Below are positions 48,674 to 59,413 of a DNA stretch of 64,000 nt, piece by piece. The notes below the pieces were generated by a model that was not told where the DNA came from, made no database searches, and saw nothing but the letters and a program-made list of their open reading frames with translations. The position numbers and the translations under genes were made by a program. Within the stretch, counting starts at the first letter, position 1, and every line of letters begins with the position of its first letter. The stretch comes from a virus, in IMG/VR virus record IMGVR_UViG_3300009103_001698, positions 17,937-81,936 of that record; one strand, given 5' to 3'.

Positions 48674-51600
48674 TGAGCATCAAAAAATACTTTGATAAAC
48701 AAAAAGAGCAAACATCAGGTCTAAGAGGCTTGACGAAATCTACTGTTCAACAACTAACAGAAAGTGTTGAGTCAGAAGCTTATGTCAAAGAATTTACTAA
48801 AGGTAAAAACGAATTTATTCCAAACGTTGATTATAGCGATCCAGCTAATTTTGTAAAATTCGGTTCAGCTACAAAATATTATGAAGATGCTATAAAGAGA
48901 ATCTACAGTCAATATCCTTATGATGGCTCAGCGGCTGAGCAATTAGCGTTTTATAACGAATTGACACCGCTAGAAAAACACATCTTTGATAATCTTTATC
49001 CGACGTCGACTGGTTATGTTAACTTTGATGGATCATCTTATGTGACTTTTAATGCCGGCCCTCACGTCGGTAATGTTTATAACACAGCAAGTAATCAAGG
49101 AAATAATCTGAAGTTTGATTCCGACGTTGGAAATACGATTGAATTTTGGATGAAAAAGACTGATCTTACTGCCGATACGGAAGTCATCTTTACAGCAACG
49201 GCTAGCCTAAACTACTTTCAGATAAATTACACCGGCTCAGTTGCAGGAACACTTTCAGCTTCCTTCGACGGGACTACTGTAAGTCTAGACACCGGTTTAA
49301 CAACCATAGCAGATGCTAAGTGGCATCATTACGCTTTAGTATTTGATGGTTCTGCTTCTTTGTACGTCGACCGAGTTCGAACAGACAAAAAAACATATAC
49401 AGGATTCGCTAGTGCTGTTGATATGACAACCGGTTATGTTGCCGCAAACTCATCTGGTACCAGCTTATTGTCCGCTTCGCTTGATGATTTTCGTTTTTGG
49501 AAAACGACAAGAACGGCAAAACAAATTGGCAGAAATTATCTAGCACCGGTTAACGGCGGGACAAATACCGACACAAACAAATACTATTATACTAGCAGTA
49601 TAGATAATAACTCAGCGGATCTTGGAGTCTATTATAAATTCAACGAGGGGATCACTGGTAATTCAGCAGCAGATGCTCTCGTACTTGATTATTCTGGACG
49701 AGTGTCCAATGGTACTTTTGTTGGATATTCTACAACATCCAGACATACAGGATCCGCAATGGTCCTTTCGACCATCACTAAAAAAGAGAAACCAGATCCT
49801 ATTTTATACAGCACCCACCCAGAGGTTGTTACGCTTTCTACTAATTTAGCTGCCACAGGTGCATTTTATGACGAAGTTAACAACGGTAGTCTTTATAATT
49901 CAATCCCGCAGTGGATCCGCGAAGAGGATGAAGACACTCAGAATATATCAAAATTAACTCAAATTATGGGTAGCTATTTGGACACCTTATATGGTCAAGT
50001 GGGTGAGATTAATAAACTACAAGATACCTCTTATACTTCTGGTTCTGGAGCTAAGCCGACAGTTTTTGGTAAAAGACTATTACAATCTAAAGGCTTCGAT
50101 GCTCCGGAGTTGTTCGTCGATGGCGATGTACTAGAAGAGATCTTTTCGAGAGATGAAAAAAGAGTTTATGAAGAAAAACTTTACAACCTTAAAAACTTGA
50201 TCTATAAGAACATTTATAATAATTTATCTTACATCAACAAATCCAAAGGAACGGAAAAAGCATTCCGAAATTTATTTCGATGTTACGGAGTAGATGATAA
50301 TTTATTTAGAATTAACATTTATGGGAATGATGTAGAGCATACGCTCAGGGATACACACGAATCAACTACAACTAAGACGAATGCCGTTGACTTTTCAGGT
50401 ATTAAAAGAGCGTTAGATAGGGAAGCAACAGTATTTCAGTACCCCTCTTCTTCTACAGATTATGGCTATGTCAGCGCTTCTACTGGAGACTTGGATATAC
50501 CGTTTACCGCAGAAGCAGAAATTCTTTTCCCCAAAGTCCCAGACATTGCTAGTTTAAGCAGCCTAGAGACGCTTGTAACGGCTTCCTTGTTTGGGTGCTA
50601 CGGAGCAACTGGAACTCCAAGTTCTATCGACCTGACGACGTACAACCCCGATTTCCAAGTATATTCTGTTAAAGATACTGCTACCAATAGAACTCACTTT
50701 AAGGTGACTTCTTCGACTGGGCATTTTCCAACGATTACCTCACCCAATTTTCATGATGTATACGAAGATTCTAAGTGGAACTTGGCAATAAGAGTAAGAC
50801 CACAAGAACATCCATTTTCTTCTTACGTGACAGCCTCATCATTGGCTTCTTTTGAATTTTATGGGGTTAATGTCGATCACGGGACGATAGTTAATGAGTT
50901 TTCTCTTTCTCAATCTATGTCAGCGACTTCAGCTAGTTTGTTTACAACTGTAACGAATAAAAGGTTTTATGCCGGTGCATTACGCCAGAACTTCTCAGGT
51001 ACTCTGACAACAAAATCAGATATCAGACTTTCTAGTCTGCGTTGTTGGGGGGATTATCTAACTGATCTAGAAATACAATACCACGCAAAAGACCCATCAA
51101 ACTATGGACGGCTTAGTCCAGATCAGAATAGTTTTGTATGGGAAGGAAATATAGGTTTTCTACACGTCCCCCGAATTGATACTTTGGCATTAAATTGGGA
51201 TTTCACAACAGTAACGTCCAGTGATGCTTCGGGTAGATTCTCAATTCAAGACCTGTCCTCTGGATCAGCTGCAATGCATTCTAGATATCCCGCAGGACAC
51301 TACTCAGCATTCGTTAAAAATAACCACACTGGTCGAGGTCAGTTTTTTGAGGAAAGTAGTCAAAATGTGGTTTCTATTGAATTTATTCCAACATCAAAAC
51401 AGCTAGGACCAGAAAACCTGCATTCTTCTGATTTAATAGAAATTTTAACTTTTGATGATACTACATTTGTCAGAGAGACTCGCCCAACAAAACATTACTT
51501 CGCAATTGAAGCCAGTATGTATGATTTAGTGTCGACTAGTATGATGAATTTCTTTGCTTCTATCGAAGATTTTAATAATCAAATTGGCGAACCAATTTAT

Positions 51601-54600
51601 ATGTACCGCGACAAATACAAGGGGATGGATAAACTTAGAAACTTGTTCTTCGAAAGAGTTAATAATATTCCCGACGTCGACAAATTTGTAAAATTGTACA
51701 AATGGTTGGACCAAGCTTTAGATTCGGTAGTTGCCAATTTAGTACCTCTATCAGCAAATATTTCAGGTGAAGTTCGAACAATCATAGAAAGCCACATTCT
51801 GGAGAGAAATAAATATCGCCACAAATACCACACTATCAAGGATTATGTTCGAGTTGACAACGATGTCCAATTACGTGCAACTGAAGAAGCAGAAGCCTTG
51901 CCAGAATATGATATGACTGCTATCAGTGCTCAGCCAACAGATGTTGTCGCTGTTCCCGCACCTTTAACTGCGGCTCCAATGAAGAGGGTTCAGATGTCTT
52001 GGGATCGCCCACCGCTTGATCTGACAGACGAATCAGAAGCTGCTAGTTGGTGGAAAAACCGCGCCGAACAAGACAAGGGTCATCTAGTTAGCTCCGACAC
52101 AGAAGCAAACACCTCTAGAGCACAATTGAGAGCTAATCGTTTTCGAGGGAAACAACAAGAGAATTTTGGCCCGGTTACAATTAGTGCTAAAAAGACGACG
52201 CTTTTTTCGGGACCAAACATTCCCAACAAAAGGTGGGATAACTATAAAGGTAAAATAACGGAGGGAGATACTTCTACTGATGGAATGGTTGCGGAGTTCG
52301 ACGACGCCACAGCTAATAAAACAGGGGAACCTTATGTCTATGATCAATCCTTAACGGGAAGCAAGAGAAGAGTTCCAATGAAAGTCAAGAACTCTTCTGA
52401 TAATGCTTATCATCTGGGTCAAGAAAGCCTCCCCTTTACAGTAATGAGTTCTTCCGTCCAAACCGGATATCAGTCTGCACTTTCTGGAATGGACCAAGCA
52501 GTAGCAATAGAAGAAATACATCACGACATTTATGGTCCACATTTTGAAACTACAATGCAAGGACCATTTCCTGAAGAAAATGTAGGTGGTTCAGATTATA
52601 GGCACGGCCAGCTTTTTGATTCTTCTTCGCAAAGAAAAGAAGGTTTCATTATTGAAGTTAATGGAACAGACACTCTTAATGTTTTTGGTCCACGCCATAA
52701 TGACACCAACAAATCTTATGGAACTTACTACAGAGACGAAGTAGCAAAACGACCGGTTGTGATTAAAAACGTGAAACAAACTGGTTCATCTGATTACATT
52801 GCCACAGCTTATGTAAGAAATTCAAATTATCAAAAAGACTATGAAATTGTTCACACTTTCGGTAGAAGAGAAAACAACAAATACCTTAAATCGGTTGATG
52901 GAGTCCTCCCAGTTTCTGCTTCCTCTTCTTATGTTAGTTGGTCACCCGGAGCCCCGGTTTATGATTTCCCTTTACCAGAACGTCCAGCTAATGAACACAT
53001 TATTGTCAATAGATTCTCCAATAGAACGGGCCTTGAGGGAGAGTCAGAAGGTTATTTGGATAGAGAATCAGCAGAATATTCTGTTTATAATGCCAATCCT
53101 TATCAAGCTTTAACTGTGAAAGAAAGTTTAAATGAGTTGAGTTCGAGATTTAATGATACTCACGGTCAAGATCCTTTTTATGGATCACCAATTCAATCGT
53201 TTCACAAAACTCATAGAAATACAATTATCAGACCACATACGGATTCTGCCTCTATTTCATTGGTAGCAGAGGAATTCCGCGACAACCTCTTTGTCCAACA
53301 TCAGATCCCAAGATCAGACATAAATTATAAGTGGATTAATGATTCTTGGATTGTGCAAAGAAGCGGATCTGGTGTTGATGGTTTCGTTGCTTCTTATGGG
53401 CATGACATCAGCAGCATTACAGCCAGCGACTATCTGCCATTAATGGGATTTGAATATTCAGCAGATAATTTAAGATTTGTTAGCCAGAGCGAAGTCGGTA
53501 CTTTTATCACGTCAGCGGTATATAACAGTGCTTCTCCCGGCGCCACCGCAACTTATGTAACTCAAAGCTCACGATTTTTTGGCACCACTTGGGATAATTT
53601 AAACGCTTTTGGGTTTATACCTGTTGATTTTGTAGGAATGAATCATGGCATCTATGAACCGGTATCATCTTCCACTAACACTTTGGGTTATCGAGGAATT
53701 GCAAGCTTAGTGGTCGATTCTGTGACAAGCAGTGCAGATGCTCTGGTTCTAGTTGAGGCAAATTATGTTAATCGGAACTTTGTTAAAGGTTTGCGATCTG
53801 GTTATCTATATCCTCAACCTCACTATTTTCATGAAGAAACTTTTCAGTCTAGCTCTCTCCCGGGAGTTACTTTCCTTCTGAATGCGATTAATCTTCACCG
53901 TAACGGCCCTTACGGCTATCCAACTTGGAAGCAAGTTCGAACCGGACAACATCCAGTTGCCCGATATCATAAAAATAATAACATTTATGAATCACACAAG
54001 AAAGTTTATGATCCTGCGACAGATGTTGTTAAAGATAAAATAACCAGAATCATACAATCACCAGTGACAATTAAACATAAACCAATTAAACATAATTTGG
54101 AAGATCATATGATTCAATATGAATTTGGTAACGATTATCATCATTATGGTACAACTTACGACTCAAGTAAAAAAGAAATAAAAGATTATAATAGTGAATT
54201 TAACTCCAATGTAGAATTTTATAATAATTCAACTTTATTTAAAATGAATAGAAATGATGGATTGGAGTGGTCTTCCTTCCGCTATTCAGAAACTATTTGG
54301 CCCAAAGATGAAAATGTTTATAGAAGTGTTATCCGAGATAAACCTTTTTATGTAACAATTTGGAATGATGACATTAAATACCGTGTTGAAAATGCCCAAT
54401 ATAAGAAATCAAGTCAAAGTGATCTTTACAACTCCTTTGTAAGTTATTGGCCAATGGATGCCTATCCCAACACTGATGATATGCATGACCCCGGCGGCGG
54501 TGTGAGCGGAGAGGATTTCGACATTTCCGGTGAGTTGATGAGTTATGATAACGAGTATTTTATTCTCAACCACGCACACATCGATGGCGGCTCCTTCAGT

Positions 54601-57378
54601 GGCGATGCGGCTTTTTATGCTCGTGTTAGTTATGGGAGGAATTATAGCGGCACACGTCCAAGAAACTTTCTACACTCTCAGGCTGGAACAGGAGCATTTT
54701 ATAATTCGTATGATGAATTCGCAACAGACATCCGGCCCATGGGCAAGGATTATTCATTATTGCCTCAATTTTCGATATCTGACTACGTTAAAACAATTGG
54801 AACAGAACATAATTTTGATTTCTATCAAGACATATATGATCTAGAGTTAGCTGGTGTAACTGGTTCAGATCACAACACGCGAGTTTGGTATTCATCGGGT
54901 TTCAATATAGTTACTATTCCCGGGTTTTCAAAGGAAAAATTTCATGAAACTTATGTTAATTCTGAAATAGTAACACACCTAGACGAATTAAAAGAAGAGT
55001 TCGGAGAACCACAGACAATTTCTATTAAAATGGATGGCATTTTGAAATTACTACCACTGGAAGGTTTTTATCCAATGCAAAGAACAGTGCAAATGGCAAC
55101 ACAATTTTCACAATCTTATGGACTCTCTTCTGCTGGTTCTACTACACACGCCGGCGCCCTTGAAACTATTTGGCAAACAACTTTGAAACCATTCTTTGCG
55201 CCCGGGATCATGTATAATTCAATCAAATCCGGTATGGCGGTTGACTACCCAGTCATAGATAAGGAAACGTATGATTTGACGGTGGGAGATAATTATGATC
55301 TATATTACCCTTCTGGTTCTACTGGTTCATACACGAAGCGTCTACCCTTTGAGACAATTGTTGAACCTGAATTTTATTGTAAATTAATGAGAGGTACAGC
55401 GGAAATTAGTAGTTCCGACAATATAACGTTTTATGATCATGATCCCGATATGCCAACAATAGTTTCAACTGGCACATTGGGTCAAACTGATGGCGTCTAT
55501 GAAAACATGTCACACAACTTTTTTGCGGAAGTTCCTAATTTCTTTTTAAAGGATCTAACAAGTTTTAAATCAAAGCCAGTGAACGAGTGGAAATTTGACG
55601 GTCCTTTATCTTCTAGCACTGGAATAAAAAAATGGGCTATGGATGTCAAGGTAGTTAAAACAGACAATTTTACAATGCATAATAACCCGGGTTATTTTGG
55701 ACATTCTCCCTATACCCATCACACGCCACCTTATTACGCTCTCAGAGACAGCACAAAATCTTATTGGAAACTCGCCAGCAGCGGATCAGCGCTCGTCGGC
55801 TCTGCTTCCTATTATGTGTCAAGCAGTCACGGTGGAATACCACCAGCCGCTGCGCACTATAGAAATACTGCTATAGCAACAATTGTCTTTGATCCTTCTA
55901 AAATAGCTGATGAGGATCCAATAAAGTTTAATAGTGGCAAGTTTTCATATGAAGACATTGTGTCAAATACAACAATTACTTATAAAAATGAAGATCTGCA
56001 AGCGCAGTATGCTGCTTCCCCAACTGCTTTTTCGGGAACCATTGATAATAAATTTATGAAATTAGACGCCAGTGTTAATATGTTTAATAAAACACAAGAT
56101 AATAGATGGGTGGTTGGTACCAAATGGGAAACACCAGTTTTAAATTTTGCTAACGTGTCAGCAACTAGTTCGGCGGGAACAAATTCGACATTACAAGCCA
56201 ATCGCTCGTATGCATACGCTGGTATGTGGCACCAATATGGACAAACTTGTGCCGGCAGCGAGGGTTTGTTTATGACTGTTACCACTCCTAGGTTAAGCCC
56301 TACAGAAAAAACTCTAACTGGGTCTTTGGCCACAGCATGTGGGTTCTCGACCAAACAAAAACGCATCGGAGACATAAAACTTCAGAAAGAAATCCGGGAA
56401 GCTGTTTGTGCTATTCCGTTTTACATTGATTCCGCAGGACAAGAAAAGTTCTTCGATATTCCTTTGGACTCATTCGAGCAGGCGTTTAGCGATCTACAAC
56501 AAGCCAAGGAAGCGGCTAAAACTGTAAAGAAGAAAGGTGAAGATTTTGTCCTCGCCTTGGAAAACTCTATATCAGATATGATTCATAAAATGTCGAAGTA
56601 TATTGTAATGCCGCAATATGATTTTGCAAAAGTCCGCAGTAGAAAAGGAGCACCAATCTTTTCTAAAAATGAATACACACCAGCACTACCTCCATTTGCT
56701 ATGTACATATTTGAGTTTTCAACATTGTTGAAATATGACGATTTAAAGAAGATTTGGCAGGGAGTTATGCCAGAAATAGCTGTAACAGCGGAAACGCAAG
56801 ATATTACAATCAGTCACCCGATTCAAGACAAAGAGCTTATAAGTCCTCTAAGTCTTAAAGAATTAGAACTTAATGAAATACCATCTGACATTCGCTGGAA
56901 GATCTTCAAGATCAAAAGAAGGGCTCATAACGATTATTATACTATGCTTGAGGAGCAGTTTGATCTACCTGCGAACGCTTACACAAGACATGATGATACT
57001 CTAAGTTCCGATTTCGGACACAACTGGCCTTATGATTATTGTTCGCTGGTCGAAATGGGCAAGATGGAAGTATCTTTTGATTTCAAGAAAGAAATCAAAG
57101 AAGAAAAGAAAGTTACTAAAGAAAGAGAAGAAGCAGTAAGAGAAATTACTATTGCCAGAAAAGATATTGTGGAAGAACTAAGTCGACCTTCACAACGAGT
57201 TCCTCGTCGAAGGCAACCAAAAACTAGAGAAGCCCGCGTATCACAAGAACCTAAACCACAAATAAGGACCCCACAAGACTTGAGAGCGGCAGTAGAGAGA
57301 CCAAAAAGAAAGAAAATTGAAGAAGAGGAAGTTGCTGAACCAAGAACGAGATCCCGAAAGAGAGAAGAGGAACGATAA
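48673..57378 (+). CDS. Giant tail/baseplate protein with LamG domain
   Basis: A 2901-residue protein. Residues about 105-300 fit a laminin-G-like/concanavalin fold (GYVNFDGSSYVTFNAGPHVG, NTIEFWMKKTDLT, KWHHYALVFDGSASLYVD, SLDDFRFWKTTRT), a carbohydrate-binding module. Next comes a baseplate/tail-I-like part (YINKSKGTEKAFRNLFRCYG). A second LamG-like region lies near 830-870. A long Tyr/Ser/His-rich central part follows, then a charged coiled C-terminus with PRRRQPKTRE. It may act like T4 gp7 or a receptor-binding baseplate arm. No frameshift seen over 8.7 kb. The LamG region suggests glycan binding on the host surface. Confidence 0.7.
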   Translation: MSIKKYFDKQKEQTSGLRGLTKSTVQQLTESVESEAYVKEFTKGKNEFIPNVDYSDPANFVKFGSATKYYEDAIKRIYSQYPYDGSAAEQLAFYNELTPLEKHIFDNLYPTSTGYVNFDGSSYVTFNAGPHVGNVYNTASNQGNNLKFDSDVGNTIEFWMKKTDLTADTEVIFTATASLNYFQINYTGSVAGTLSASFDGTTVSLDTGLTTIADAKWHHYALVFDGSASLYVDRVRTDKKTYTGFASAVDMTTGYVAANSSGTSLLSASLDDFRFWKTTRTAKQIGRNYLAPVNGGTNTDTNKYYYTSSIDNNSADLGVYYKFNEGITGNSAADALVLDYSGRVSNGTFVGYSTTSRHTGSAMVLSTITKKEKPDPILYSTHPEVVTLSTNLAATGAFYDEVNNGSLYNSIPQWIREEDEDTQNISKLTQIMGSYLDTLYGQVGEINKLQDTSYTSGSGAKPTVFGKRLLQSKGFDAPELFVDGDVLEEIFSRDEKRVYEEKLYNLKNLIYKNIYNNLSYINKSKGTEKAFRNLFRCYGVDDNLFRINIYGNDVEHTLRDTHESTTTKTNAVDFSGIKRALDREATVFQYPSSSTDYGYVSASTGDLDIPFTAEAEILFPKVPDIASLSSLETLVTASLFGCYGATGTPSSIDLTTYNPDFQVYSVKDTATNRTHFKVTSSTGHFPTITSPNFHDVYEDSKWNLAIRVRPQEHPFSSYVTASSLASFEFYGVNVDHGTIVNEFSLSQSMSATSASLFTTVTNKRFYAGALRQNFSGTLTTKSDIRLSSLRCWGDYLTDLEIQYHAKDPSNYGRLSPDQNSFVWEGNIGFLHVPRIDTLALNWDFTTVTSSDASGRFSIQDLSSGSAAMHSRYPAGHYSAFVKNNHTGRGQFFEESSQNVVSIEFIPTSKQLGPENLHSSDLIEILTFDDTTFVRETRPTKHYFAIEASMYDLVSTSMMNFFASIEDFNNQIGEPIYMYRDKYKGMDKLRNLFFERVNNIPDVDKFVKLYKWLDQALDSVVANLVPLSANISGEVRTIIESHILERNKYRHKYHTIKDYVRVDNDVQLRATEEAEALPEYDMTAISAQPTDVVAVPAPLTAAPMKRVQMSWDRPPLDLTDESEAASWWKNRAEQDKGHLVSSDTEANTSRAQLRANRFRGKQQENFGPVTISAKKTTLFSGPNIPNKRWDNYKGKITEGDTSTDGMVAEFDDATANKTGEPYVYDQSLTGSKRRVPMKVKNSSDNAYHLGQESLPFTVMSSSVQTGYQSALSGMDQAVAIEEIHHDIYGPHFETTMQGPFPEENVGGSDYRHGQLFDSSSQRKEGFIIEVNGTDTLNVFGPRHNDTNKSYGTYYRDEVAKRPVVIKNVKQTGSSDYIATAYVRNSNYQKDYEIVHTFGRRENNKYLKSVDGVLPVSASSSYVSWSPGAPVYDFPLPERPANEHIIVNRFSNRTGLEGESEGYLDRESAEYSVYNANPYQALTVKESLNELSSRFNDTHGQDPFYGSPIQSFHKTHRNTIIRPHTDSASISLVAEEFRDNLFVQHQIPRSDINYKWINDSWIVQRSGSGVDGFVASYGHDISSITASDYLPLMGFEYSADNLRFVSQSEVGTFITSAVYNSASPGATATYVTQSSRFFGTTWDNLNAFGFIPVDFVGMNHGIYEPVSSSTNTLGYRGIASLVVDSVTSSADALVLVEANYVNRNFVKGLRSGYLYPQPHYFHEETFQSSSLPGVTFLLNAINLHRNGPYGYPTWKQVRTGQHPVARYHKNNNIYESHKKVYDPATDVVKDKITRIIQSPVTIKHKPIKHNLEDHMIQYEFGNDYHHYGTTYDSSKKEIKDYNSEFNSNVEFYNNSTLFKMNRNDGLEWSSFRYSETIWPKDENVYRSVIRDKPFYVTIWNDDIKYRVENAQYKKSSQSDLYNSFVSYWPMDAYPNTDDMHDPGGGVSGEDFDISGELMSYDNEYFILNHAHIDGGSFSGDAAFYARVSYGRNYSGTRPRNFLHSQAGTGAFYNSYDEFATDIRPMGKDYSLLPQFSISDYVKTIGTEHNFDFYQDIYDLELAGVTGSDHNTRVWYSSGFNIVTIPGFSKEKFHETYVNSEIVTHLDELKEEFGEPQTISIKMDGILKLLPLEGFYPMQRTVQMATQFSQSYGLSSAGSTTHAGALETIWQTTLKPFFAPGIMYNSIKSGMAVDYPVIDKETYDLTVGDNYDLYYPSGSTGSYTKRLPFETIVEPEFYCKLMRGTAEISSSDNITFYDHDPDMPTIVSTGTLGQTDGVYENMSHNFFAEVPNFFLKDLTSFKSKPVNEWKFDGPLSSSTGIKKWAMDVKVVKTDNFTMHNNPGYFGHSPYTHHTPPYYALRDSTKSYWKLASSGSALVGSASYYVSSSHGGIPPAAAHYRNTAIATIVFDPSKIADEDPIKFNSGKFSYEDIVSNTTITYKNEDLQAQYAASPTAFSGTIDNKFMKLDASVNMFNKTQDNRWVVGTKWETPVLNFANVSATSSAGTNSTLQANRSYAYAGMWHQYGQTCAGSEGLFMTVTTPRLSPTEKTLTGSLATACGFSTKQKRIGDIKLQKEIREAVCAIPFYIDSAGQEKFFDIPLDSFEQAFSDLQQAKEAAKTVKKKGEDFVLALENSISDMIHKMSKYIVMPQYDFAKVRSRKGAPIFSKNEYTPALPPFAMYIFEFSTLLKYDDLKKIWQGVMPEIAVTAETQDITISHPIQDKELISPLSLKELELNEIPSDIRWKIFKIKRRAHNDYYTMLEEQFDLPANAYTRHDDTLSSDFGHNWPYDYCSLVEMGKMEVSFDFKKEIKEEKKVTKEREEAVREITIARKDIVEELSRPSQRVPRRRQPKTREARVSQEPKPQIRTPQDLRAAVERPKRKKIEEEEVAEPRTRSRKREEER

Positions 57379-57384
57379 AGAATA

Positions 57385-58443
57385 ATGGCATTTTTTGATA
57401 AAAAAGAAGAAGTATTAGATTTGGTCCTTACAAGGCGAGGTCGAGAATTATTGGCTGAAGGTAATCTTAAACCAACCTATTATGATTTCTTTGATGATGA
57501 AATTATCTATGATCATAAGTATGTTACGACCAGTAGCACCGAAACTCAAAATGAAATTGTTCCACGAATTAAAGATGCTGTAAGCTTAAAGAACCAAAAT
57601 GGCTGGCACGAAGCTGTAAAAGAATCAGCAAATAGAAGAAAAATACCACTACTGTTTAAGCCATTAGCCAAGGCGTCCAGCTTTGATGAAAATAAACCTG
57701 CTTGGGAAATTAATGTCAACGAAGGTTATGTTAATGGTGCAGTCGGAATGACACCAATTGAATATTCTAGTGGAAAATTACAAACGTATATGGAGGATCA
57801 TATCCCTCAAGTAGAGGTGTTGTGTGAATACTCTGCTTCTTTTGTGGTCGATATGCTCAAAGATCCAGAGTTAATACAAATGTGGTTGTCAAGAACTTCT
57901 GATGATCTATTGTTGGATGTGGAAGAACATAATGCTGACGACACAGAAGACAATTTTACTCTGGAAGTTTTCAAATATGTGTATTCAGGTTCTGTGATAC
58001 TTGATATTGAACCAATGAAATTTTCAGAAGATGAACATAATCCAGAAATAGTAGAATACTTTTTTAATATTTTAACAGATTCAGACGTTGATGAAGAACT
58101 TACAATTAAATATATTGATGAAGATATTGAAAAACAATTTGATAGTGATGATAAATGTGCTGCTGATAATTCTTGTGCAAATGAGAAGATAGAACAACTT
58201 AGGAAAGAAATTACGAAACTGAACTCTGAACTCATTGATGTTGCCATAGATCAAGGCTCCTTTGATGTGGAATTATCCTTTTCTGAGCAGGAATGTCGGA
58301 AAGCTTATAAGTGTATTAAATGTACTTATTCACAGGGGACTGCTTATTGGCAAGCAGGAGATGATGAGCAGGCTGACTTCTGGGTTAAAACCTGTAAAGA
58401 GATAGAAGCAGCTGGTGGTAAAGCAGAGGTTATTAAAAAATGA
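57385..58443 (+). CDS. Virion structural protein with a duplicated-type N-terminus
   Basis: A 352-residue acidic protein. The N-terminus DKKEEVLDLVLTRRGRELLA followed by DFFDDEI matches a phage structural family whose other member starts at 63918 (SGDIILDAVLTEAGRQRLAK). The middle is acidic, and the C-terminal part has Cys pairs (CAADNSC, CRKAYKCIKC). It lies between the giant protein and the 1481-residue protein. Likely a baseplate or tail-fibre linker. Confidence 0.65.
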   Translation: MAFFDKKEEVLDLVLTRRGRELLAEGNLKPTYYDFFDDEIIYDHKYVTTSSTETQNEIVPRIKDAVSLKNQNGWHEAVKESANRRKIPLLFKPLAKASSFDENKPAWEINVNEGYVNGAVGMTPIEYSSGKLQTYMEDHIPQVEVLCEYSASFVVDMLKDPELIQMWLSRTSDDLLLDVEEHNADDTEDNFTLEVFKYVYSGSVILDIEPMKFSEDEHNPEIVEYFFNILTDSDVDEELTIKYIDEDIEKQFDSDDKCAADNSCANEKIEQLRKEITKLNSELIDVAIDQGSFDVELSFSEQECRKAYKCIKCTYSQGTAYWQAGDDEQADFWVKTCKEIEAAGGKAEVIKK

Positions 58444-59405
58444 CGATGATACCAACATTTTATAAAAAGAAAAAACCAGATATAAGCAGCTTGCTTAATC
58501 AAAAGGACAATCTTTATTTTTCTAAATTTCATCACACCTTTGATGAAGACGGCAATCTTCGCTTCTTTTTCGTGTGCGATTATGATAATCTAAAAAACCA
58601 ATTGGGTGTTATTACAGCAAGAGTTATGAGATATAGAGTAGAAAATCCATCGGGAGATTATAAAGAAGCAAAAGAAATAGAATTAGCAGCAGTTTCGGAT
58701 TTCTCCACAGGGAATGACAAGGGCTTTGTTTACTTTACCGGAACTGATTCTGATTTTAATAAGCAAGCTCGTTACGACTATAAAGTTACTTTATTCATAC
58801 TTTCGAAAAATACTAGTCCCGATAGAACACCATTGGCAGTCGACACTATGCAGTTTAACTCTGGTAATGTCCCTTCCGGACTGATTGAACTTAATAATGT
58901 TTTTCCAACAGTACAATACGAAAAAGGGCAACAAATACCCTTAAATTTAACAGAGCAAGGTTTGGGTTGTAAAATGGCAACAATACAAGATGTAAAAATC
59001 TTACACTCAACAAATGCTCTTATCACTCACGAAGAAAAGAATAATTTTTTGAAAAGACCATTGTTGAAAAAGGTAGAGAACTTTGTAAAATTTAAAACTG
59101 TTTCAAAAAAAGCTGATTTGGGGGGCTTTAATATTGGAACAACCACAAATTTAGCAGCAAAACAAAAAGATGATAGTCCCAATAATTATCTAGAAATCAA
59201 CTCAATTGAATCGTCAGAACCCATTAAAATGGAGTATTTGTCTATTTATAACACGATGATTATGGATAAATCTAATTCAGTTACTTTGGAAAATTGGCAA
59301 CCAATAACACACGAAGTTTTGGATAATTTAGCTGGTAAAAAGATTTTAGTACGAATAAACACACCCGAAACAGTGACAAATAAGTACTTTTTCGTGCAGG
59401 AGTAA
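58440..59405 (+). CDS. Virion structural protein
   Basis: A 321-residue protein with a beta-rich N-terminus (DEDGNLRFFFVCDYDN, GVITARVMRYRVENPSGDYK) similar to immunoglobulin-like tail domains; C-terminal strands are less clear. It overlaps the previous gene by ATGA. Probably a baseplate or tail component; no named family recognised. Confidence 0.55.
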   Translation: MTMIPTFYKKKKPDISSLLNQKDNLYFSKFHHTFDEDGNLRFFFVCDYDNLKNQLGVITARVMRYRVENPSGDYKEAKEIELAAVSDFSTGNDKGFVYFTGTDSDFNKQARYDYKVTLFILSKNTSPDRTPLAVDTMQFNSGNVPSGLIELNNVFPTVQYEKGQQIPLNLTEQGLGCKMATIQDVKILHSTNALITHEEKNNFLKRPLLKKVENFVKFKTVSKKADLGGFNIGTTTNLAAKQKDDSPNNYLEINSIESSEPIKMEYLSIYNTMIMDKSNSVTLENWQPITHEVLDNLAGKKILVRINTPETVTNKYFFVQE

Positions 59406-59413
59406 AATAAGAA

